Positions 58,609 through 64,000 of a stretch of 64,000 nt of DNA are shown here, in pieces. A program made the position numbers and the translations under genes. The notes beneath the pieces were generated by a model. The model was not told the origin of the DNA, searched no databases, and saw only the letters and a program-made list of their open reading frames with translations. This DNA comes from Inquilinus sp042743185 (lineage in GTDB: Bacteria; Pseudomonadota; Alphaproteobacteria; DSM-16000; Inquilinaceae), in the NCBI RefSeq assembly GCF_042743185.1, contig NZ_JBHYMS010000008.1:104747-168746 (forward strand), given 5' to 3'. Every line of letters starts with the position of its first letter. Position 1 is the first letter of the stretch.

Positions 58609-59898
58609 TTATCGAACGTTCTTCTCCAGCCCGTTCCAGCAGGCCGGGTAGTCATCCTGCAACGTCGGCAGCTCCGCTGCATAGCGGGTCAGCTGCTGCG
58701 GGAAGCGGGTCTCGAACATGAAGGCCATGGTGCCGGTCAGCTTCACCGGCTTCAGCTCGGCCGTGCTGGCCTTGGCGAAGGCGTCGGTGTCGGGCCCGTG
58801 CGGCAGCATGCAGTTGTGCAGGCTCATGCCGCCGGGCAGGAAACCCTCCTCCTTGGCGTCGTAGCGGCCGTAGATCAGGCCCATGAACTCGGACATGATG
58901 TTCATGTGGTACCAGGGCGGCCGGAAGGAATGCTCGGCCACCAGCCAGCGCTCCGGAAAGATCACGAAGTCGACATTGGCCGTGCCCGCCTCGCCGGAGG
59001 GGGCGGTGAGCACCGTGAAGATCGACGGGTCCGGGTGGTCGAAGGCGATGGCGCCGACCGGCGAAAAGGTCCGCAGATCATACTTGTAGGGCGCGTAGTT
59101 ACCGTGCCACGCGACGACGTCGAGCGGCGAGTGGCCGATGGTCGTCTCGTGGAAGGCGCCGCACCATTTCACCACCACGCGGTGCGGCGCGTCCTTGTCC
59201 TCGAAGGCGGCGACCGGGGTCTTGAAGTCGCGCGGGTTGGCCAGGCAGTTGGCGCCGATCGGGCCGCGGTCCGGCAGGGTGAACTTGGCGCCGTAATTCT
59301 CGCAGACATAGCCGCGCGACGGGCCGTCCACCAGCTCGACCCGGAACTTCATGCCGCGCGGGATCACCGCGACCTCGGCCGGGCCGATCTGCATCACGCC
59401 GAGCTCGGTGACCAGGCGCAGCGAGCCCTGCTGCGGCACGATCAGGAGCTCGCCGTCGGCATTGTAGAACACCTCGTCGACCATCGATTCGGTGACCAGG
59501 TAGACATGCGCGCCCATGCCGGCCTGGGTGAACACGTCTCCCGCCGTGGTCATGGTCCGCATCCCGGTCAGGAAGGTCAGCCTCTCGTCCGGGATCGGCG
59601 TCGGATCCCAGCGCAGCTGGCCCAGCGGCAGCCCGTGGCGGACGACATGGGGGGCCGTCTTCCAGTGCGGCAGGTCGATCTCGCGGAACCGGCCGACATG
59701 CTTCACCGACGGCCGCAGCCGGTACAGCCAGGACCGCTCATTGGTGCCGCGCGGCGCGGTGAAGGGCGAGCCGGAGAGCTGCTCGGCATACAGCCCGTAG
59801 GCGCAGCGCTGCGGCGAATTCTGGCCCTGGGGCAAGGCGCCGTCCAGGGCCTCGGTCTCGAAGTCGTTGCCGAATCCCGGCATGTAGCGGAGCGTCAT
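58609..59898 (-). CDS. hmgA: Homogentisate 1,2-dioxygenase
   Basis: The 429-residue protein starts TLRYMPGFGNDFETEALDGA and has the HmgA iron-site region: FPERWLVAEHSFRPPWYHMN and SEFMGLIYGRYDAKEEGF, then SLHNCMLPHGPD. It opens the ring of homogentisate to maleylacetoacetate. The ATG at 59898 is preceded by GGGAGG; an open frame continues to 59964 but runs through the operator-like palindrome. It is the first gene of the hmgA-fahA operon. Confidence 0.92.
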   Translation of the reverse strand: MTLRYMPGFGNDFETEALDGALPQGQNSPQRCAYGLYAEQLSGSPFTAPRGTNERSWLYRLRPSVKHVGRFREIDLPHWKTAPHVVRHGLPLGQLRWDPTPIPDERLTFLTGMRTMTTAGDVFTQAGMGAHVYLVTESMVDEVFYNADGELLIVPQQGSLRLVTELGVMQIGPAEVAVIPRGMKFRVELVDGPSRGYVCENYGAKFTLPDRGPIGANCLANPRDFKTPVAAFEDKDAPHRVVVKWCGAFHETTIGHSPLDVVAWHGNYAPYKYDLRTFSPVGAIAFDHPDPSIFTVLTAPSGEAGTANVDFVIFPERWLVAEHSFRPPWYHMNIMSEFMGLIYGRYDAKEEGFLPGGMSLHNCMLPHGPDTDAFAKASTAELKPVKLTGTMAFMFETRFPQQLTRYAAELPTLQDDYPACWNGLEKNVR

Positions 59899-59940
59899 CG
59901 CATCCTCCCGGCGGCTGTCATTGCGTCTTGCCTGGATGAT

Positions 59941-59956
59941 CGTTTCATTTGAAACG
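59941..59956. promoter_or_regulatory. Palindromic operator upstream of hmgA
   Basis: CGTTTCATTTGAAACG is a perfect 16-bp palindrome 43-58 bases upstream of the hmgA start. It is a likely repressor site for the tyrosine pathway (an HmgR/HmgQ-type regulator), but the regulator gene is not in this window. Confidence 0.6.
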
Positions 59957-60010
59957 AATATCAATGCGAATCTGTGGCCGCCGGAAACCGGCGGCCCGGG
60001 CCGCGGGATA

Positions 60011-61354
60011 TCAGTCGTCGTTGACGGCCAGGCGGCGCAGCGGGGCGGGGGCGTGCAGGTCAGGCGGGACGCCGCGCCGACGCTTGGCCGCCAGCAGCGA
60101 TTCCGCGATCTCCCGCGACCGCACCGCCAGCACCGAGAGCAGCGTGTCGCTGAGCCCGTGCGAGGTCTCGGACTGGCCCTGCAAGTGGATCTGCGGCCGG
60201 AACTCGGGCCGGGTGCGCAGGCGGTAGTCGCGGTCGACCGCGAAATCCTCGATCCAGGGGGCCAGCGGCGACAGGAGGCGGCGTCCGCCGTCGCGCTCGT
60301 AGCCGGTGGCCAGCACCACCGCGTCGTAGCCGCGCCGCGCCGCGGTGCCGGCGAAGCCGTCGCGAACGGTCAGCTCGACCGCCTCCGGACCCGCCGCCGC
60401 CTCGGTCACCTCGCAGCGCCCGCACAGCGACAGCCGCGCCGGCCCCTGCACCTTCTGCTGGTACAGGATGCCGTAGATCCGCTCGATCAGGTCGGCGTCC
60501 ACCACCGCGTAGTTGGTGTTGCGGAACTCGCGGATGATCGCGTCGCGCTGCGCCTCGCCCTGGCCGAAGACGTAGTCGGTGAAGCCGGGGTTGAAGATCT
60601 CGTTGACGAAGGGGGTGTCGTCGGCCGGCTTCAGCGCGTGGCCGCGGAAGAGCAGGTCGATGCCGAGCTGCGGGAACCGGCCATGCAGGTCGAGCGTGAT
60701 CTCCGCCGCGCTCTGCCCGCCGCCGACCACCGCCACCCGGGCGGAGGGGCGGCGCGCCAGGCCCAGCCCGTGGATACGGTCGAGATAGAAGGAGGAGTGG
60801 AAGACCCGCGACTCCCCGCGGAGCCTGGCGAAGGCGGTCGGGATGCGCGGGCTGCCGCCGGTGGCGACGACCAGATTGTGCGTCCGGCGCACGGTCTCGC
60901 CGCCCGACGCGGTGCGCGACCGCACGCGCAGCCCGGAGACGACGCCCTGCGCCGTCTCCGGCTCGACCGCCGTCACCTCCTCGCCATAGCTGCAATGCTC
61001 GGCGAAGCGGGCCGCGACCCAGCCGAGATAGTCGTTGAACTCGACCCGGCTGGGGAAGAAGGTCTTGCGGTTGATGAAGGCCTCCAGCCGGCCCTTCTGG
61101 TGCAGGTAGTTGACGAAGGTCAGCGGGCTGGTCGGGTCCCGCAGCGACACCAGGTCCTTGAGGAATGAGATCTGCATGTCGCTGTCCGGCAGCAGCATGC
61201 CGCCGTGCCAGGTGAAGCCGGGCTGCCTCTCGATGAAGTGATGGCTCAGCGCCGCCCCGCGCTGGCGCAGCGCCTCGTCCAGCGCGATGGCGAGGGCCAG
61301 GTTCGACGGGCCGAAGCCGACGCCGATGACGTCGTGGATCGCGTCCTGGCTCAT
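60011..61354 (-). CDS. L-ornithine N5- / L-lysine N6-monooxygenase (siderophore)
   Basis: The 447-residue flavoprotein has the N-hydroxylase signature motifs: FAD loop GVGFGPSNLALAIAL near residue 11, DMQISFLKDLVSLRDPTSP, NADPH loop VVGGGQSAAEI near 205, ATGY near 345 and GLSDTLLSVL near 405. It hydroxylates the side-chain amine of ornithine or lysine to start hydroxamate synthesis; GLSDTLLSVL and length favour the PvdA-like ornithine type. The start overlaps the acetyltransferase stop by four bases (ATGA). It is last in the leftward unit of the siderophore cluster. Confidence 0.88.
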   Translation of the reverse strand: MSQDAIHDVIGVGFGPSNLALAIALDEALRQRGAALSHHFIERQPGFTWHGGMLLPDSDMQISFLKDLVSLRDPTSPLTFVNYLHQKGRLEAFINRKTFFPSRVEFNDYLGWVAARFAEHCSYGEEVTAVEPETAQGVVSGLRVRSRTASGGETVRRTHNLVVATGGSPRIPTAFARLRGESRVFHSSFYLDRIHGLGLARRPSARVAVVGGGQSAAEITLDLHGRFPQLGIDLLFRGHALKPADDTPFVNEIFNPGFTDYVFGQGEAQRDAIIREFRNTNYAVVDADLIERIYGILYQQKVQGPARLSLCGRCEVTEAAAGPEAVELTVRDGFAGTAARRGYDAVVLATGYERDGGRRLLSPLAPWIEDFAVDRDYRLRTRPEFRPQIHLQGQSETSHGLSDTLLSVLAVRSREIAESLLAAKRRRGVPPDLHAPAPLRRLAVNDD

Positions 61355-62421
61355 CGGCTCGTCACCGGCTGGGCGGCGGGGGCGGCCGGCAGCCACAGCC
61401 GGTCGAAGAAGAAGCGTTCGCGCAGCAGCATCACCAGCGCCGCCCGCTTGTGCGGGAAGTCGAAGGTCTTGACCCGCACGAAGCCGGAGGTCTCGAGGTT
61501 GCGGATCTGCTGGTGATGCGCCGCCGCCGGCTCGCCGACGATGCGCTGGGTGCGGCAGTCGTCGAGCAGCATGTAATGCGTCAGCGAGGGCAGCCAGGCG
61601 CTGATGAAGCTGCGGCCGCGATAGGCATCCTCGCCGACCACGACGTGCCAGCCGCGGTCGTAGTCCTGGACGTCGTAGAACGGCGCCAGGCGATTCTCGC
61701 GGGCCCAGTAGATCTCGAAATAGGCGAAGGGCGTGCCGTCGAAGGTGGCGATCAGCGGCACCATGTGCGGGTCGGCGATCAGCCCGGACAGGTAGCGGCG
61801 GTGCTTCTCCAGGTCGCCGTCCTCGTTCCAGAACGCGGCGACCCGCGGATCGTTCATCCATTTGTGCAGGTGACCGAGATCGTCCTCCACCGTGGCGGCG
61901 CGGAAGGCGATGGTCTGCTCCAGCCACGGGATATAGCGGGCATAGACCGTGCCGCGCGGCTTCGGCGGACGCTGCGGATGGCGCTTGCCGTCGGTCATGA
62001 CGTGGCGCTGCGGGAAGGCGGGCAGGTCGGGTCGGCCGTGCCAGAGCTCGGCCTGCTGCATGAACAGCTCCGGCAGCACGGTCAGCGGGGCCGTCGCTGT
62101 CTCGACCGCGACTCCGCGGCGGCGCAGCGTGTCGGCCAACTCCTCCGCACCGCCGCCGAGGTCGAGCGCCAGCCGTTCCAGCTCGGGGGCCCAGGCGAAG
62201 GCGGCTTCGATGGCGGCGTTGAGGCCGCGGAGCGCAGCGTCACCCGATCCGGCGGGGCCGGTCACCGACAGCCGTCCTTCGGCCAGGCGGAGCGCCAGCG
62301 GCGCGGCGCCGGCCTGCCGCACGGTCAGCGAATCGCCGTGGCGTGACGTCGTCACGGGAGCCCGGGTGGCGGCGTAGGACAGGAAGGTCGTGCCGGGCTG
62401 CGGAATGGGTATGGCGTCCAT
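61351..62421 (-). CDS. Siderophore-type N-acyltransferase (IucB-like)
   Basis: The 356-residue protein has a C-terminal Acetyltransf_8/IucB domain (about 175-345): DLGHLHKWMNDPRVAAFWNE, PFAYFEIYWARENRL, YDRGWHVVVGEDAYRGR and NLETSGFVRVKTFDFPHKRA. It acylates the N-hydroxylated amino acid made by the neighbouring monooxygenase. The N-terminal part is a variable domain. AGGAG precedes the ATG at 62421. The upstream region is a shared, Fur-box-containing promoter region. Confidence 0.87.
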   Translation of the reverse strand: MDAIPIPQPGTTFLSYAATRAPVTTSRHGDSLTVRQAGAAPLALRLAEGRLSVTGPAGSGDAALRGLNAAIEAAFAWAPELERLALDLGGGAEELADTLRRRGVAVETATAPLTVLPELFMQQAELWHGRPDLPAFPQRHVMTDGKRHPQRPPKPRGTVYARYIPWLEQTIAFRAATVEDDLGHLHKWMNDPRVAAFWNEDGDLEKHRRYLSGLIADPHMVPLIATFDGTPFAYFEIYWARENRLAPFYDVQDYDRGWHVVVGEDAYRGRSFISAWLPSLTHYMLLDDCRTQRIVGEPAAAHHQQIRNLETSGFVRVKTFDFPHKRAALVMLLRERFFFDRLWLPAAPAAQPVTSR

Positions 62422-62553
62422 CGTCTTCTCCTTCCGCGGCCGCGAGACTCTGCCGATTCCGGCGCGTCGGCGGCCGCCGGCAAGCGGCGGATTCGTCTCG
62501 TCTGGTCGGCTCGCCTCTTCCCGGACGAGGGACAGGGAAGGGCGAAAACGGGC

Positions 62554-62583
62554 TTGACTTGCAGTGCAACTGCAAATCATTAT
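62554..62583 (+). promoter_or_regulatory. Promoter of the MbtH/thioesterase unit
   Basis: TTGACT (62554-62559) is 18 bp from CATTAT (62578-62583). The -10 overlaps the Fur-box-like sequence, so iron-bound Fur would block it. The leader to MbtH would be about 190 bases. Confidence 0.45.
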
Positions 62584-62590
62584 CATTCAT
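62572..62590. promoter_or_regulatory. Fur-box-like site in the siderophore promoter region
   Basis: Read on the minus strand, ATGAATGATAATGATTTGC matches 13 of 19 positions of the classical Fur consensus GATAATGATAATCATTATC. It is the only such AT-rich site in the 360-bp gap between the divergent siderophore units, and overlaps the predicted promoter. Confidence 0.65.
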
Positions 62591-62592
62591 AG

Positions 62593-62781
62593 CCAGAAGG
62601 AAACGGGAAGTCCAGGCGCGTTGTCGGCTCCTGATCGATCTCCTTCAAGCCACCGGAAAGCGCAGAAGACCAAATCAAGATGCCAGGCCGAAACCAATTC
62701 GGCGGGGCGTCGTGTGGCTGCATCTGCAAGATCCGTAAAATTATCTTTATCTCTGCATGCGATATCGGCGAGGAGCGCCTG
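62593..62781 (+). other. Leader of the MbtH unit
   Basis: About 190 bases between the Fur-box-like site and the MbtH start. An AT-rich patch (AAAATTATCTTTATCTC near 62737-62753) could be a further promoter or iron-regulatory site. In-frame upstream ATGs (for example 62680) exist but give no family-like sequence. No clear RNA structure was seen. Confidence 0.4.
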
Positions 62782-63024
62782 ATGGCCTTCGATCGGGACG
62801 ACACCGTCTTTCACGTCGTGGTCAACCACGAGGAGCAATATTCGATCTGGCCCGACTACAAGGAGATCCCCGAGGGCTGGGTCGCCGTGGGCAAGACCGG
62901 CCCGAAGCCGGAATGCCTGGCCTATATCGCCGAGGTCTGGACCGACATGCGGCCGCTGTCGCTGCGCCGGCACATGGACGGCCCGGCCGCCGCGGACGCG
63001 TCCCAGGCCGACGCGGCGCAGTGA
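62782..63024 (+). CDS. mbtH: MbtH-like NRPS accessory protein
   Basis: The 80-residue protein has the MbtH signature: FHVVVNHEEQYSIWPDYKEI, then GWVAVGKTG and CLAYIAEVWTDMRPLSLRRH. MbtH-like proteins bind and activate adenylation domains of nonribosomal peptide synthetases. GAGGAG precedes the ATG at 62782. The thioesterase gene begins five bases after its stop. A synthetase gene is expected to the right of the window. Confidence 0.92.
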   Translation: MAFDRDDTVFHVVVNHEEQYSIWPDYKEIPEGWVAVGKTGPKPECLAYIAEVWTDMRPLSLRRHMDGPAAADASQADAAQ

Positions 63025-63028
63025 TCGG

Positions 63029-63796
63029 ATGAGCGCCGTCGCCGCCCGGCTGTTCTGCCTGCCCTATTCGGGGGCCAGCGCCATGGTCTATGCGCGCTGG
63101 TGCAGGGCGCTGCCGTCCTGGCTGGCGGTGCATCCGGTCGAGCTGCCCGGCCGCGGCACCCGCGCCGGCGAGCCGCTGGCGACCGATCTGCGCGGCCTCG
63201 CCGCCGATCTGGCCGGGGAGATCGAAGATGCGATCGACGGGCCCTATGCCTTGTTCGGCCACAGCCTGGGCAGCCTGCTGGCCTTCGAGCTGGCGCATGT
63301 CCTGCGTGAGCGCGGCGCGCCGCCGCCGATGCTGCTGTTCGCCTCCGGCAGCGAGGCACCGGCGATGCGCGACGACCGCGACCTGGCCAGGCCGCGCAGC
63401 GATGCCGAGCTGATCGCCGATCTGCGCGGCTACCGCGGCACGCCGGAGGAGGCGCTGGCCGATGCCGAGCTGATGGCCATCGTCCTGCCGGTGCTGCGGG
63501 CCGATTTCCTGCTGGCCGGCGGTTATGTCTACCGGCCACGCCCGGCGCTGCCCTGCCCGGTGCATGTCCTCGCCGGCACCCGCGACGATCTCGGCCGCCC
63601 GGCGCTGGAAGCCTGGGGCAGGGAGACACGCGGCGACTTCGCCCTCGACCTGTTCGAAGGCGACCACTTCTTCATCCACTCCCGTCAGGCGGAGGTTCTG
63701 GGCGTCCTCGACGCTGCCCTGTCGCGACGGATGAACGGCGGCCCGGCCGCCCTGTCCCGCGCCGGCGGATCGCCCGCCGGCCGGACGCTTCAGTGA
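63029..63796 (+). CDS. Type II thioesterase (NRPS editing)
   Basis: The 255-residue protein is an alpha/beta-hydrolase of the GrsT/PvdG type: FCLPYSGASAMVYARW at the N-terminus, ELPGRGTRAGEPL, nucleophile elbow FGHSLGSLLAFELAH near residue 75, and the catalytic histidine in GDHFFIHS near 210. It removes mis-loaded groups from carrier domains of the synthetase. It follows mbtH by four bases, in the same operon. The C-terminal tail after residue 235 is low-complexity. Confidence 0.88.
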   Translation: MSAVAARLFCLPYSGASAMVYARWCRALPSWLAVHPVELPGRGTRAGEPLATDLRGLAADLAGEIEDAIDGPYALFGHSLGSLLAFELAHVLRERGAPPPMLLFASGSEAPAMRDDRDLARPRSDAELIADLRGYRGTPEEALADAELMAIVLPVLRADFLLAGGYVYRPRPALPCPVHVLAGTRDDLGRPALEAWGRETRGDFALDLFEGDHFFIHSRQAEVLGVLDAALSRRMNGGPAALSRAGGSPAGRTLQ

Positions 63797-63851
63797 GTGC
63801 CCACGCCATGGATGCCAATAACCCGCATTTCTCACACTCCCTGTGCCCTGC

Positions 63852-63948
63852 GCCAGCGTCCCAGGCCGGCAGGGCAGGAGCCGCGCGCAGCGCGATGCAG
63901 CGCATCGGGCAAGCGCGGCGACGCACCCTGCCGGCCTGGGACGCTGGC
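63852..63948. repeat. Large inverted repeat (23-bp perfect arms)
   Basis: A perfect 23-bp arm at 63852-63874 (starting GCCAGCGTCCCAGG) is repeated in reverse complement at 63926-63948, with a 51-bp loop that contains its own small hairpin (CGATGC...GCATCG). It begins 55 bases after the thioesterase stop. It has no T-run. It may be a REPIN-like or MITE-like element, or a strong operon-end structure. Confidence 0.7.
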
Positions 63949-64000
63949 CCGGAGGGTCGCCTTGCGGCGGCCGCCTGCGGGCGCGGGCCGCTCGACCGTA

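Noticed and set aside
1..64000. tRNA, rRNA, riboswitch, prophage, transposase or CRISPR features
   Set aside because: None was recognised by eye. A covariance-model search (tRNAscan-SE, Rfam) would be needed to exclude small RNAs and riboswitches.

Overview
The window is about 70% GC, densely packed, and dominated by ABC, TRAP and catabolic operons. An ECF sigma/NrsF pair, rhizobial-type polyol genes, a QuiC-type 3-dehydroshikimate dehydratase and Tat-exported enzymes all point to a free-living or plant-associated alphaproteobacterium, most likely Rhodospirillales (Azospirillum/Inquilinus-like). That placement is inference from gene content; no rRNA or tRNA gene was seen.

Layout. 1-5.8 kb: the tail of an unknown gene, a dispersed palindromic repeat, a glycerate 2-kinase, and two secreted RTX proteins that share a C-terminal secretion region but carry different N-terminal domains (a seven-repeat propeller and a CHRD domain). 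6-8.6 kb: a hydrolase, two GNAT acetyltransferases and an atypical SDR. 8.7-23.5 kb: one long leftward operon headed by a SorC-type regulator with a perfect AT-rich palindrome upstream. It encodes a polyol/sugar ABC importer with two unequal ATPases, an erythritol-kinase-like FGGY kinase, a 2-hydroxyacid dehydrogenase, a class II aldolase, a GlpD/EryB-like dehydrogenase, a second class II aldolase, a second FGGY kinase and a HAD protein. 23.6-33.2 kb: a quinate/shikimate catabolic locus (QuiC, two AroE-like dehydrogenases, LysR, a TRAP transporter, a Tat-exported cyclase-family enzyme, TetR), in which a near-identical 20-bp operator-like motif lies before the two outer transcription units. 33.2-42.3 kb: a second CUT1 ABC transporter with a PHP/CehA-type metallohydrolase, divergent from a LacI regulator and a DUF5054/GH38-like protein, with two matched LacI-type operators between them.

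42.3-48.7 kb: a leftward run of poorly characterised genes (TPR protein, small membrane protein, TPP enzyme, OpgC-like protein, LpqC-like esterase, a 46-residue protein, a YHS protein and a 69-residue protein). 49-51.6 kb: the ECF sigma factor, its NrsF-like anti-sigma factor, and a chromate transporter. 51.6-57.2 kb: a 1361-residue fusion of NAD-dependent epimerase, glycosyltransferase-like and TPR regions, preceded by a free-standing copy of its epimerase domain (about 89% identical by hand count). The two genes have similar promoter-like blocks and are separated by a strong terminator. 57.6-59.9 kb: homogentisate dioxygenase and fumarylacetoacetase (tyrosine degradation). 60-63.8 kb: an iron-controlled hydroxamate siderophore cluster (N-hydroxylase, acetyltransferase, MbtH, type II thioesterase) around a Fur-box-like promoter; the NRPS genes presumably lie to the right of the window. 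The window ends in a large inverted repeat.

The best candidates for something undescribed are the polyol operon with its unequal ATPase pair, the epimerase-GT-TPR fusion with its duplicated domain, and the DUF5054/PHP/ABC locus. Many long open frames antisense to these genes are composition artefacts and are not annotated.
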